64,000 nucleotides of DNA from Pseudomonas saxonica (GTDB taxonomy: Bacteria; Pseudomonadota; Gammaproteobacteria; Pseudomonadales; Pseudomonadaceae). The notes below the pieces were generated by a model, which did not search any database, was not told the origin of the DNA, and saw nothing but the letters and a program-made list of their open reading frames with translations. The translations under genes and the position numbers were made by a program. Of the stretch, positions 9,357 to 18,379 are shown one piece after another. The stretch spans positions 930,001 to 994,000 of the forward strand of contig NZ_VFIO01000001.1 of the NCBI RefSeq assembly GCF_007858365.1. Reading direction: 5' to 3'. The number at the start of each line of letters is the position of its first letter. The first letter of the stretch is position 1.

Positions 9357-9506
9357 TGGCTTCACGATAGCTTCTCCATCGCACGCTACCTCGTTTGAAC
9401 GCCAGCGGATACGGACTTCTGCGTCGTGTAGACAGGCTGTTTTTCGTCTCACTTTGTCACACAACTGCTAGGCTCTTCGTCGATAGGTAATCTTCCGGTT
9501 GCTTAT

Positions 9507-9531
9507 AACAAAAACGAATATAGTTTTTGTT
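9507..9531. promoter_or_regulatory. Inverted repeat upstream of nhaA
   Basis: AACAAAAAC - GAATATA - GTTTTTGTT, a perfect 9-bp AT-rich inverted repeat ending 61 bp before the nhaA start. It could be an operator or a leader hairpin. The rest of the 300-bp region 9293-9592 shows only the REP-like fragment listed separately. No nhaR-type regulator gene is adjacent. Confidence 0.35.
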
Positions 9532-9592
9532 TTAACTGCTAAGAAGTCGGGTTAGGGTGTCGCACCTTATAACTATTTGATGGAGAGCCACC

Positions 9593-10774
9593 TTGCCTCT
9601 GCGTAGCACTTTCACTCGTTTTTTTCAGTTGGAAGCTGCCAGCGGCTTGTTGTTGATTGCCGCAGCGGCTCTGGCTTTGATCATCAACAATTCGCCGCTT
9701 TCTCACTACTACACCGCCTTTCTGGATGTTCCGGTAGCGGTTCAGATCGGCGCCCTGCAAATTGCCAAACCCTCATTGCTGTGGATCAACGATGGCCTGA
9801 TGGCCCTGTTTTTCCTGCTGATCGGCCTTGAAGTCAAACGCGAATTGCTGGAAGGCCAACTGTCCAAGCCCTCACAAGTCGTGCTTCCAGGCGGTGCCGC
9901 CATTGGCGGGATGGTCGTACCTGCACTGATTTACTGGTTCATCAACAAAGACTTCCCCGATGCACTCGATGGCTGGGCCATTCCGATGGCCACCGACATC
10001 GCCTTCGCCCTGGGTGTGTTGGCACTGCTCGGCAAACGCGTACCGGTGTCGTTGAAGCTTTTTCTGATGACGCTGGCAATCATTGATGATCTGGGCGCAA
10101 TCATTGTGATCGCCGTATTCTACTCCAGCGAATTGTCGGGTGTATCGCTGATGTTGGCCGCCGCCTGTCTTGTGGCCTTGATCGCGATGAACCGAATGGG
10201 TGTGGTGAAAATAGCCCCGTACATGATCATCGGCCTGATTCTCTGGGTCTGCGTACTGAAAAGCGGCGTGCATGCCACGCTGGCAGGTGTGACGCTGGCA
10301 TTCTGCATACCGCTGCGCACTAAAAACTCCGAGCCCTCACCTCTTATGGGCATTGAGCATGCGTTGCACCCTTGGGTGGCCTACGCGATCTTGCCTTTAT
10401 TTGCCTTCGCCAATGCGGGCGTCTCGCTGACCGGTGTCAACCTGCACAGTTTCACCCACCATGTACCTCTGGGTATTGCCGCCGGTTTACTGATCGGTAA
10501 AACAGTGGGTGTGTTTGGCTTTACCTGGATTGCGATCAAAACCGGCATGGCCGCATTACCTAATGGCGCGAATTGGGGCCAGGTGTTTGGCGTCGCTATT
10601 CTCTGCGGCATCGGCTTTACCATGAGCTTGTTTGTAGGCTCACTGGCATTCGTACCGGGCAGCAGCGATTACGTCGGTATGGACCGCATGGGCATCCTGA
10701 CCGGCTCCATTCTGGCCGCACTTATCGGCTATGCCGTGACGGCAGCCTTTAGTCGCAAGCAGCCAGCACTCTGA
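9593..10774 (+). CDS. nhaA: Na+/H+ antiporter NhaA
   Basis: Inner-membrane antiporter exporting Na+ (or Li+) in exchange for H+, protecting against alkaline and sodium stress. It has 393 residues, close to E. coli NhaA (388), and about a dozen hydrophobic segments. The ion-binding Asp pair is present in [17 protein letters not shown]. The start is TTG, after the ribosome binding site GGAGAG. No in-frame ATG fits better, because the hydrophilic N-terminus [17 protein letters not shown] matches the family. It is followed directly by a strong terminator. Confidence 0.95.
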   Translation: MPLRSTFTRFFQLEAASGLLLIAAAALALIINNSPLSHYYTAFLDVPVAVQIGALQIAKPSLLWINDGLMALFFLLIGLEVKRELLEGQLSKPSQVVLPGGAAIGGMVVPALIYWFINKDFPDALDGWAIPMATDIAFALGVLALLGKRVPVSLKLFLMTLAIIDDLGAIIVIAVFYSSELSGVSLMLAAACLVALIAMNRMGVVKIAPYMIIGLILWVCVLKSGVHATLAGVTLAFCIPLRTKNSEPSPLMGIEHALHPWVAYAILPLFAFANAGVSLTGVNLHSFTHHVPLGIAAGLLIGKTVGVFGFTWIAIKTGMAALPNGANWGQVFGVAILCGIGFTMSLFVGSLAFVPGSSDYVGMDRMGILTGSILAALIGYAVTAAFSRKQPAL

Positions 10775-10795
10775 ATCCAGAACGCTGAGCACAAT

Positions 10796-10833
10796 AAAAA
10801 ACCCCGACCCATGCAAATGGGTCGGGGTTTTTT
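10796..10833. terminator. Bidirectional terminator between nhaA and slyB
   Basis: A perfect 17-bp stem (A6-CCCCGACCCAT and its complement) with loop GCAA, bounded by A-run and T-run. It serves convergent nhaA (+) and slyB (-). Confidence 0.95.
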
Positions 10834-10852
10834 ATTGAACGGCCCTGAAGGC

Positions 10853-11317
10853 TTACTGGGTAACGCGGCTTGTACCGTCAACGGTCATGATGCGAACGCG
10901 CTCGCCGGTACGGAACACTTGGTTAGGCTCTACCTGCTGCACATAAGCACGGGTGCTGCCGTCGTCTTCACGGACGGTAATTTCAACACCTTGGGTCTTG
11001 GTCAAACCCGACTCAGCGGCCGAGCCCAACAGGCCACCCGCTACTGCACCGATCACTGCGGTCACAATGCTGCCACGGCCGCCGCCAATGGCGCTGCCGC
11101 CGACACCACCGATAACGGCACCTGTTGCCGCACCGATTGGGGTTTTAGTGCCCTCGATCTGTACAGGACGCAGGGCAACGATAGTGCCCATGCGCACGGT
11201 TTGAACACGACGCGCTTCATCGCGCGAATAGGAATCGCCCGTCAGGTTCGAGGTGCAGCCGCCCAACAAGACCGTCATGGTCGAAAATGCAGCAATTAGC
11301 AGTACGGACTTACGCAT
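10853..11317 (-). CDS. slyB: Outer-membrane lipoprotein SlyB (glycine zipper 2TM)
   Basis: A 154-residue lipoprotein. The signal MRKSVLLIAAFSTMTVLLGGC puts the lipidated Cys at residue 21. The central Gly-zipper segment (GAATGAVIGGVGGSAIGGGRG...GAVAGGLLGSAAESG) forms two membrane-spanning stretches. The flanks TGDSYSRDEARRVQ and TKTQGVEITVREDDG match SlyB. SlyB-type proteins stabilise the outer membrane under envelope stress. The ATG at 11315-11317 follows GGAG; a longer in-frame start would break the signal peptide. Confidence 0.9.
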   Translation of the reverse strand: MRKSVLLIAAFSTMTVLLGGCTSNLTGDSYSRDEARRVQTVRMGTIVALRPVQIEGTKTPIGAATGAVIGGVGGSAIGGGRGSIVTAVIGAVAGGLLGSAAESGLTKTQGVEITVREDDGSTRAYVQQVEPNQVFRTGERVRIMTVDGTSRVTQ

Positions 11318-11511
11318 AGGTTCAACTCCAAAAGAACAGGGATTCATTAAAACTCCGCAGCCGGGTGCCTGTCACCGCACAGTACGGATAACGGGGTATT
11401 CATTCAGCGCCAGTACAGCCAAATCAACACCAACCGTCGTTGCAAGCCACATTCAAGGGTAGCCCGTTGCAAGGTTTTTTTCCTGTGCACAGACCTTATT
11501 ACTCAAAGCGT

Positions 11512-12159
11512 TCAGGGGGCCAGTCGCTCACGGCCCCAGTCAGCACCCTGACGCAAATAGTTGAGTCGGTCATGCAAACGGCTCGGACGGCCCTGCCAGA
11601 ACTCAATGCGCTCAGGGATCAGGCGATAGCCCCCCCAGTGCTCCGGGCAATGGGGCTGTGTATCACTAAAGCGCGCCTGCGTAGCCTTGAGCAGCTCGTT
11701 TAGCTCCTCGCGATCAGCAATGACCTGACTTTGCGGTGATGCCCACGCCCCGATCCGGCTGCCCAAAGGGCGAACCTGGTAGTAGGCGTCGGACTCCTGA
11801 GACGAAACCTTTTCGACCCGCCCTTCGATGCGTACCTGACGCTCCAGGGTTGGCCAGAAAAAAGTCATGGCCGCAAAAGGATGAGCAGCCAATTGCTGCC
11901 CCTTCGCGCTGGTGTAGTTGGTAAAGAAGGTAAAACCCAACTCATCCAGGCCTTTGAGCAGGAGCACCCGACAATGCGGGCGCCCCTGAGCATCTACCGT
12001 TGCCAGTGTCATGGCATTGGCTTCGACCGGCGCCTGCTCAGTGCTGACTGCGTCACTGAACCATTGACGAAACAGTGCAAAAGGTTCGTCGGGTGCCTGC
12101 GCTTCGACCAGTCCGTCTCGGGTGTAATCTCGGCGCATATCTGCCAGCGCTTGGGTCAT
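11512..12159 (-). CDS. pdxH: Pyridoxamine 5'-phosphate oxidase PdxH
   Basis: FMN-dependent oxidase making pyridoxal 5'-phosphate from PNP or PMP, the last step of vitamin B6 synthesis and salvage. It has 215 residues (E. coli 218). Family segments include [45 protein letters not shown] and the C-terminal [15 protein letters not shown], where Arg/His contact PLP. The start at 12157-12159 is chosen because AAGGAG lies 6 bp upstream; the six-residue extension MAKERL covers that site. It ends before a 194-bp gap to slyB. Confidence 0.93.
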   Translation of the reverse strand: MTQALADMRRDYTRDGLVEAQAPDEPFALFRQWFSDAVSTEQAPVEANAMTLATVDAQGRPHCRVLLLKGLDELGFTFFTNYTSAKGQQLAAHPFAAMTFFWPTLERQVRIEGRVEKVSSQESDAYYQVRPLGSRIGAWASPQSQVIADREELNELLKATQARFSDTQPHCPEHWGGYRLIPERIEFWQGRPSRLHDRLNYLRQGADWGRERLAP

Positions 12160-12182
12160 GAGGCGCTCCTTGGCCAAGCGAA

Positions 12183-13184
12183 TCAGTTCTTGGCTTGATC
12201 GTTGGTAGCTACCTTTTTAGCCGCTGCTGTTTTAGCCACGACAGCCTTTTTGGCGGGAGCTGGCTTGACAGCTTTTTTAGCCGGAGCGGCTTTCTTGGCC
12301 ACGGTGGCCTTTTTCGCCGGAGCAGCGGCTGCCTTTTTAGCTGCGGAAGCCGAAACGGCTGGTTGCACGGCGGCCAACTGTTCAGCGGTCAAAGCTGGCT
12401 GAGCGTATTTGCTGACCAGTGCGACCATAGTGGCTTGCGGCGTCATCAGGATTTCAACGCGACGGTTCAAGGCACGGCCTTCATTGCTGTCGTTCGCCGC
12501 ACGCGGCATGACCGAACCCATACCACGAAGCGTCAGACGATTACCCTGCAAACCACTCATACGAAAGATGGCCGCCACTGACTTGGCGCGGTCCAGACTC
12601 AGCTTGGTATTGCTGGCCATGGCGCCGGTTGAGTCAGCATGACCGAGCACTAATACGGCGGTCTTAGGATCACCTTCAACCACCTTGGCGACACGGGTAA
12701 ACGGGCCAAGCATCGACGGCATCAACAAGTCCGGGCGCGTTGCCTTGAACGAGCTGTCAGCCGAGGCCACTACCACTAACAGGTTTTCGCGACGCTCCAA
12801 CTGCAGGTCGGTGCCTTTGATAGCAGTACGCAGACGGGGTTCGTACTCATCAAGCCAGGCCTGAGTGATTTTCGGGTCTGGCATCGGGATCACGCCAATA
12901 GGCGCCGCTTGGGTTTCTTTAGCGTCGCTATCGAACGGCCACCACCATTTTTTGGCGGAGGTCGTGGCAGCAGCAGGTGCGGCGATGACCGCGACCTTAG
13001 GTTTTTCCACCGCAGGTGTGGCCTTTTTATCAGAGGCGTCTGCTGTCTTATCGGTCGATGTCGACGACTCTGACGAGCCAAACTGCCACCATTTCTGGCC
13101 GCCGTCGGCATTATTCTGTGGAGTTTGTGCGCAACCAGTAATAGCCAGGCAAAGTGCCAAGGCGAGGGTCTTATTAGATGACAT
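12183..13184 (-). CDS. OmpA-family lipoprotein with Lys/Ala-rich C-terminal tail
   Basis: 333 residues. The lipoprotein signal is [18 protein letters not shown] (Cys18). A Ser/Asp/Lys-rich linker follows. An OmpA-like peptidoglycan-binding domain then runs from about residue 105 to 245, with [17 protein letters not shown] and the C-terminal [14 protein letters not shown]. After it comes a tail of about 55 residues made almost only of Ala, Lys, Pro and Val ([21 protein letters not shown]...), like histone-H1/AlgP-type repeats. The tail is very basic and could bind peptidoglycan acids, LPS or nucleic acid; its role is inferred only. The ATG at 13184 gives the intact lipobox. Confidence 0.8.
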   Translation of the reverse strand: MSSNKTLALALCLAITGCAQTPQNNADGGQKWWQFGSSESSTSTDKTADASDKKATPAVEKPKVAVIAAPAAATTSAKKWWWPFDSDAKETQAAPIGVIPMPDPKITQAWLDEYEPRLRTAIKGTDLQLERRENLLVVVASADSSFKATRPDLLMPSMLGPFTRVAKVVEGDPKTAVLVLGHADSTGAMASNTKLSLDRAKSVAAIFRMSGLQGNRLTLRGMGSVMPRAANDSNEGRALNRRVEILMTPQATMVALVSKYAQPALTAEQLAAVQPAVSASAAKKAAAAPAKKATVAKKAAPAKKAVKPAPAKKAVVAKTAAAKKVATNDQAKN

Positions 13185-13292
13185 TGAATATCCACACAAT
13201 GAATTGATGAAAAAAGGCTATATGCCCACTAAAAAAACGTATTAAACGGATAAAAGCTACAGCGATCCGACCTACGGACTACAAATACACCG

Positions 13293-14438
13293 TTACAGAC
13301 ACGCGGCCAATACCTTGACCAGCTTTTGCGCCCTCGGGTCCATTAATACATAAGGTCCCAAGGTGTTAGTTACAAATCCGAATGTCACTTCTCGCTCCGG
13401 ATCAGCAAATCCTATTGACCCCCCTGCGCCGGGGTGACCAAACGCCTTTGGCCCCAGCCCGAACGTAGCGTTCGGTACATTCGGTTGATCCAGCATGCAA
13501 CCCAGCCCGAATCGTGTCTGGGTCAGCAAGGTTTTATCCTCGCCAATGCTGTGTTCGCGGGTCAGTTGCTCCAGCATTTCGGCTTCAAGCAAACGGCCAT
13601 CAAGCAAACCGCTATAAAAGCCGGCCAAGCTGCGGGCATTGCCATGACCATTAGCCGCGGGTTGCTCCATACGGCGCCACTCCGGCGTATTGGTGCTGGT
13701 CATGATAGAAGGTGGATTGGCAAATGCTCGCGTAGTCATGGAATTTGGCTCGCGCATCATCGTCATCAACATACGTTTCGACACCTCATCCCCCTCATTG
13801 CCCTTGCTGCGGGCAACATGGGCGACCCGGTAAAACTCGTCGTCTGCCAGCCCCACATGGAAATCCAGCCCCAACGGCTTGGCCGTGCGGGCCACGATCG
13901 ACTGGCCAGCACTGCGACCGTCCGCACGCCGAATCAACTCGCCCAGCAACCAGCCATAGGTAATCGCGGCATAACCGTGGCCCTCACCCGGCGTCCACCA
14001 CGGTTCTTCGGCGGCTAGCGCATCTACCATGGTCTGCCAGTCATACAAAGCTTCGCGTGGCAGCATTTGGCGTATCGCCGGCAAACCGGCCCGATGGCTC
14101 AGCAACTGGCGCAGCGTGATGGCCTGCTTACCGGCTGCCGCAAATTCGGGCCAGTAACGAGCAACGGGTACATCCAGCTCCAGTTTGCCTTCTTCGACCA
14201 ATTGCAGCGCCGTGACTGCCGTAAAAGGTTTGGTGCACGAAAACAGATTGGCAATGGTGTCGGTGTGCCAGGGTTGATGACCGTCTTTGTCGGCAGTCCC
14301 CGCCCACACGTCCAGCACTGTTTCACCGGCTATCTGGACACACAAGGCAGCACCGCGCTCTTGCGGATCATTAAACAGATCAGCAAATGCCTCGCGAACC
14401 GTTTCAAACTGAAGGTCGTGAAAACCTTGAATCTGCAC
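13293..14438 (-). CDS. Serine hydrolase, class C beta-lactamase/esterase EstB family
   Basis: About 381 residues. The nucleophile motif SxxK is intact as SCTK in NLFSCTKPFTAV, and the Tyr of the second motif is kept in GHGYAAITYGWLLGELIRRADG. This fits family VIII esterases related to class C beta-lactamases; the natural substrate is unknown. No signal peptide is seen, so it is probably cytoplasmic. Two GTG codons (14441 and 14438) follow AGGAGG; the second has the better 6-nt spacing. It is a tandem paralogue of the next gene, 233 bp downstream of it on the same strand. Confidence 0.85.
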   Translation of the reverse strand: MQIQGFHDLQFETVREAFADLFNDPQERGAALCVQIAGETVLDVWAGTADKDGHQPWHTDTIANLFSCTKPFTAVTALQLVEEGKLELDVPVARYWPEFAAAGKQAITLRQLLSHRAGLPAIRQMLPREALYDWQTMVDALAAEEPWWTPGEGHGYAAITYGWLLGELIRRADGRSAGQSIVARTAKPLGLDFHVGLADDEFYRVAHVARSKGNEGDEVSKRMLMTMMREPNSMTTRAFANPPSIMTSTNTPEWRRMEQPAANGHGNARSLAGFYSGLLDGRLLEAEMLEQLTREHSIGEDKTLLTQTRFGLGCMLDQPNVPNATFGLGPKAFGHPGAGGSIGFADPEREVTFGFVTNTLGPYVLMDPRAQKLVKVLAACL

Positions 14439-14632
14439 CACCTACCTCCTGGATCAAGCATGGCTGTCAATGGCGTGCATTGTTCCAGCCCCGGTCAAAT
14501 TTTGAAACAGAGCAAAGGTCTCAACCGCACAAATTTTGTGCGTTAGGCAGACTTCCACGACCGTATCAGCGGCGGAGTGGATTTTTTGTGAAAATGGCGA
14601 GGGTAATGCGGGATCAATCGCGGTTCTTCAGA

Positions 14633-14655
14633 ACCCTCTCCAGACGCAAGAGGGT
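14633..14655 (-). terminator. Hairpin downstream of the second serine-hydrolase gene
   Basis: 7-bp stem ACCCTCT / AGAGGGT with a 9-nt loop, 16 bp past the stop at 14671. The T-tract after it on the minus strand is poor, so termination is uncertain. Confidence 0.4.
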
Positions 14656-14670
14656 CCTGAAAAGTGAAGC

Positions 14671-15816
14671 TCAGAGTGCGGCGTAAACCCGGGTTGCCAG
14701 CTCTCTGGCCCGTGGGTCCATCAAGACGTGACTGCCCATCGTCGTAGTGACAAACCCGAAGGTCACGTCGCGTTCCGGATCAGCGAAGCTGACAGGGCCA
14801 CCCAGCCCCACATGGCCAAACGTATTGGGGCCCATGCAGTTAGATGCTGCGGGGTCGGCTGGCTGCTCCATCATGCAGCCCAGGCCATAGCGCATAGGTC
14901 TCAAGAGCGTGCGGTCCATGCTGTTGCTGTGTTCGCGGGTGAATTCACTCAGTAACTCCGATCCGATCAATTGACCGGCCAGCAGCGCACTGTAGAAACC
15001 CGCCAGGCCATGGGCCGTACCGTGCCCATTCACGCCAGGCTGGCGATAACGCCACCATCGGGGATCGTGAGTGGTTTTAGGACCGAATCTTGGATTGGTA
15101 AAGGCAAGCGTGGCCACGTGCTCGGGTTCATTGACAATGACCTCGCGCAGATCAAGTGCATATTGATCACCGACTCGTCCTTCGGCGCGATCGAAATGTG
15201 CAATACGATGAAAATGCTCGTCAGCCACCCCCATGTGCACTTCCAGCTCATAAGGCTGTGAGATGTTTTCTGCGATAAACGTACAAGGGTCCCGCCCATC
15301 CACCCGCCGAATCAGCTCACCGATAATCCAGCCATAGGTCAGGGCGCCATAGCCCAGATCAGTCCCTGGTTGCCACCACACAGGTTCGGCCGCCATTATT
15401 TCCACCATGTCATCCCACTCAAACATGATGGGCGTGCGATTCGGCAGCCGCAGGGCGGGAATGCCCGAGGTGTGTGACATCACCTGCCGCAAGGTGATGC
15501 GCTCTTTGCCGCCTTGAGCGAACTCAGGCCAGTAGCGGGCAACTGGGGCGTCCAGCTCCAGCTTGCCCTCTTCTACCAGCATCAAGGCAGCCACTGCCGT
15601 AAACGGCTTTATGGCGCAATAGGTATTAACCAGTGTGTCGCGATCCCAAGGTTTTTGACCCTCCAGATCCGCCACTCCGGCCCACAGATCGACCACTGTT
15701 TCGCCGCCGACCTGCACACACAGTCCTGCCCCACGCTCCTGCGGGTCGTCGAAGATTGACTCAAACGCCTTCTGAACGGCTTCGAACCCACTTGCACATC
15801 TTCCTTTAGCTTCCAT
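14671..15816 (-). CDS. Serine hydrolase-like protein with Cys in place of the catalytic Ser
   Basis: A 381-residue paralogue of the gene at 13293-14438, alike along its length (QERGAGLCVQVGGETVVDLWAG against QERGAALCVQIAGETVLDVWAG). At the SxxK position it reads CAIK in VNTYCAIKPFTAVA, with codon TGC, so the nucleophilic Ser is replaced by Cys while Lys is kept. The second-motif Tyr is present in LGYGALTYGWIIGELIRR. It may be a Cys-nucleophile enzyme, an enzyme of low activity or a non-catalytic binding protein. GGAG lies 8 bp before the ATG. The frame is intact and shows no decay. Confidence 0.85.
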   Translation of the reverse strand: MEAKGRCASGFEAVQKAFESIFDDPQERGAGLCVQVGGETVVDLWAGVADLEGQKPWDRDTLVNTYCAIKPFTAVAALMLVEEGKLELDAPVARYWPEFAQGGKERITLRQVMSHTSGIPALRLPNRTPIMFEWDDMVEIMAAEPVWWQPGTDLGYGALTYGWIIGELIRRVDGRDPCTFIAENISQPYELEVHMGVADEHFHRIAHFDRAEGRVGDQYALDLREVIVNEPEHVATLAFTNPRFGPKTTHDPRWWRYRQPGVNGHGTAHGLAGFYSALLAGQLIGSELLSEFTREHSNSMDRTLLRPMRYGLGCMMEQPADPAASNCMGPNTFGHVGLGGPVSFADPERDVTFGFVTTTMGSHVLMDPRARELATRVYAAL

Positions 15817-15929
15817 CTCGAAGACTCCATTCAGTTGGAACGGATGACCTTAGTTTTTAAATGGAATTAATAAAGAAGCTAACCCTTGATGAGCGACGAA
15901 ATGCATCGCCACTCATCCGGTTCAGATGA

Positions 15930-18281
15930 TCAGTGGCCTTTACCCGAGTGACCGCCTGCATGCCCTGTGCCAGAGCGTTCGCCATTACCTTCCTGCGGCG
16001 TTTGGCGAGCGGCTTTGACTGCGTGTTCGGCATCCACTTGCGCCTTGGCGGCTTCATCGCCCAATTGGTCGAGGGCTTGAAGGTTGGTTTTGCGAACACT
16101 TTCAACAAAGCCGGTAAAGGGCAGGTCAGTGATGCCGATCATGCCAAAGTGACCGTTCTCGCCATCAAGCAGGCGGCCTGTCACGGGCTGGTCCAAATAC
16201 TGGAACCAGTGCACACCGACAATCGAAGGGTCGGCCACGGCCTGTTTGATGAATTTCGCGTACGCAGGCCCACGGGCCTCTTCGTTGGCGACCTCTGTTA
16301 CACCCCCCCAGAACGGGCCACGGTCACGCGAGCCGAAGTTGAACTCGGTAATCATTACCGGCTTGTTCAATTCGCGCAGTTTGGCGAAGTCATAGCCGTC
16401 CTGGGGTTGCAGGGTATAAAAGTTGAAACTCAACACATCGCAGTACTGAGCGCACGAAGCCACTGCTTCCGGAGTACTGACCGAAAACCTCCCGCCGAGC
16501 AGCAAATGATTGGGCGCATGCCATTTCAGAGAGTCCGAGATGGTCTTGAAATACGTATCGGCGAAGACCTTTTGGAAATACTGATAGTCCGCCTCGATTT
16601 CCGGATGCTCGGGATTGGGCATGGGGGCCTCAAAACCCGGGTCTTCCATCAATTCCCAGGCAGGGATATCAACGCCCCAGGCTTTTGACAGGCCTTGCTG
16701 GTTGCGATACTTGTCACGCAACTGCTTGAGGAACGCTCGCTTGGCAGGCACATCAGTGGTCAAGCGCAAGGTGCCGAAAGCGAGGGCATAACGCGACTTT
16801 GGATCAGCTCCGGGGCCAGCCCACGCCAGTTCGTTATCGGCAAAGTAGCCAATCAGCCACGGGTCATCACGGTGATCGCGGGCAGCAATGGCCACCGCGC
16901 GCTCTGTGGCCATGGCAAAACGCGGGTCGAACGGGTCAGGCATGCCACCCCACCAGTCGGTGCCGGTACTGATGCTGGCATAATCGCCAACAATCGACAG
17001 CGGCAAGGTATAAGGCACGCGGTCGTTGAGGCCAAGTGCCGGGTCACTCCAGTTACCGATGGTGTTAAAGCCCCAGGCCTGCAAGCGATCCAGGGTATGG
17101 GTTTGCCAGCGCTTGGCATCAAACGCTTCAGGCGCACACGGAATAACAGGTTCTGCGCCGGGCTGTGTTTTGCCGGCTACGCAGGGCTCACCATAAATAC
17201 GTTGCAGGTTGGCCCCATAGAAGTTGTACCAACGACCGGCGTTGAACCCACGGCCCTGCGAGGCACCGTTGCCGTTGTTGTTGTTCGAAGAACCGTAATA
17301 ACCCGCCAGCGGTGCATCGCCTTTGGGCAGGTCAGTAAACATCCACTCGCGGCCAGCGATGTACGTCTGACTGTCGTTGGCGGTAACCGCATTAAGCCCC
17401 AGCGAGAAAAACGGGTGCCCCTCAGGCGTCACCAGATTCCAGCGACCATTGCGCTTTTCAGTGTGGAAGAAACCGGTGGCCTCAAACGCCGGACCTTTCA
17501 GCCAGCCGCCGTATTTATCAACATCGGTACGGTTGGCCAACCATCCCTTGAGTTGCTGCTGTTCTTTGGCGGCAGCGGCTTTGAGTTGTTCGTCATTGGC
17601 CACACGCTCCGGCCACTTGGCCCGGGTTGACTGGCCGTAACCATCGACAATTGAGCCATATACCGACTGGATGACACCCTCGCCGTCCTGAACACCGAAG
17701 CGCTCCAGCAATATGCTTTGCGCGGCTTTGGGTTGCGGGATCGACAGCGTCACTGAAGCCACTTGGCTGCGATCAATCTGGCCCTGGCTGCTGGCCAGCA
17801 GAATGCGCTGCCCGTCGAGGGTCATTGGCATCGGCGGGCCTGCACGCATCCCCTGGCTATGCGGCGTATTGGCCTGCAATGGCAGCAGCAATGTTTGCGC
17901 AGGACCTGGCGGCAAATCGACACGACTGGTGAGGGTCTTGCCGTCCGAACTCTTGACGGTGATATCGAGGGTCAGAGCCCAGTTCATCGCATTCTGGATA
18001 CGCAGAGTCATCATGCCCGACTGCGACCAGTCCCAAACTCCGGTCTGCGGGGATAACCGCAAGTTGGGCGCGTCTGCCGGACTGAACGTCACGCGGCGCA
18101 GTACTTCGCCTTCGGCCGTTTGCTCCGCATTGTATTGCGGCAAGGTCGCATCTTCGGTCGCCACCTGCACCACATCGGCAGGGCGAACGAAATTGAACAG
18201 GGTTTGTTGACTGGTAGGCGCTGCCAACAGCGGCGTCGTGACCAGCAGCGCAAAAACAGCAGAGAGCGAGCGGCGAATCAT
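15930..18281 (-). CDS. Secreted glycoside hydrolase, GH50 beta-agarase-like
   Basis: 783 residues. A Sec signal (MIRRSLSAVFALLVTTPLLA, cleavage after residue 20 or 21) leads into an N-terminal beta-rich domain of about 250 residues. A GH50-like (beta/alpha)8 domain follows, with GGWLKGPAFEATGFFHTEKRNG and WNLVTPEGHPFFSLGLNAV. Candidate acid/base Glu is in YFADNELAW and nucleophile Glu in PVMITEFNFGS. The C-terminus is a Gly/His/Ser-rich tail. Known GH50 enzymes cut agarose; in Pseudomonas the real substrate may be another galactan or exopolysaccharide. No agar-degradation partners are nearby. Confidence 0.75.
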   Translation of the reverse strand: MIRRSLSAVFALLVTTPLLAAPTSQQTLFNFVRPADVVQVATEDATLPQYNAEQTAEGEVLRRVTFSPADAPNLRLSPQTGVWDWSQSGMMTLRIQNAMNWALTLDITVKSSDGKTLTSRVDLPPGPAQTLLLPLQANTPHSQGMRAGPPMPMTLDGQRILLASSQGQIDRSQVASVTLSIPQPKAAQSILLERFGVQDGEGVIQSVYGSIVDGYGQSTRAKWPERVANDEQLKAAAAKEQQQLKGWLANRTDVDKYGGWLKGPAFEATGFFHTEKRNGRWNLVTPEGHPFFSLGLNAVTANDSQTYIAGREWMFTDLPKGDAPLAGYYGSSNNNNGNGASQGRGFNAGRWYNFYGANLQRIYGEPCVAGKTQPGAEPVIPCAPEAFDAKRWQTHTLDRLQAWGFNTIGNWSDPALGLNDRVPYTLPLSIVGDYASISTGTDWWGGMPDPFDPRFAMATERAVAIAARDHRDDPWLIGYFADNELAWAGPGADPKSRYALAFGTLRLTTDVPAKRAFLKQLRDKYRNQQGLSKAWGVDIPAWELMEDPGFEAPMPNPEHPEIEADYQYFQKVFADTYFKTISDSLKWHAPNHLLLGGRFSVSTPEAVASCAQYCDVLSFNFYTLQPQDGYDFAKLRELNKPVMITEFNFGSRDRGPFWGGVTEVANEEARGPAYAKFIKQAVADPSIVGVHWFQYLDQPVTGRLLDGENGHFGMIGITDLPFTGFVESVRKTNLQALDQLGDEAAKAQVDAEHAVKAARQTPQEGNGERSGTGHAGGHSGKGH

Positions 18282-18302
18282 ATGGATCAGGTTCTCCCTA
18301 AC

Positions 18303-18317
18303 GGCCGAAAGTCGGCC
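18303..18317 (-). promoter_or_regulatory. Leader hairpin of the GH50-like gene
   Basis: GGCCGA-AAG-TCGGCC, a 6-bp stem about 22 bp before the gene start, just upstream of the GGGAG ribosome binding site. It may affect translation or mRNA stability. Confidence 0.3.
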
Positions 18318-18355
18318 TGTGAGGTTTCGAATGTCACAGCATAGACGACAGCAAA

Positions 18356-18373
18356 GCCGGCCATTGAGCCGGC
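18356..18373 (-). terminator. Hairpin after dinG
   Basis: GCCGGC / GCCGGC stem with a 6-nt loop, then a short TTTG on the minus strand, 7 bp past the dinG stop. Weak Rho-independent terminator. Confidence 0.5.
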
Positions 18374-18379
18374 CTGCAC

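Noticed and set aside
10811..11299. Long + strand open frame opposite slyB
   Set aside because: It starts inside the terminator and its composition mirrors the well-supported SlyB frame.
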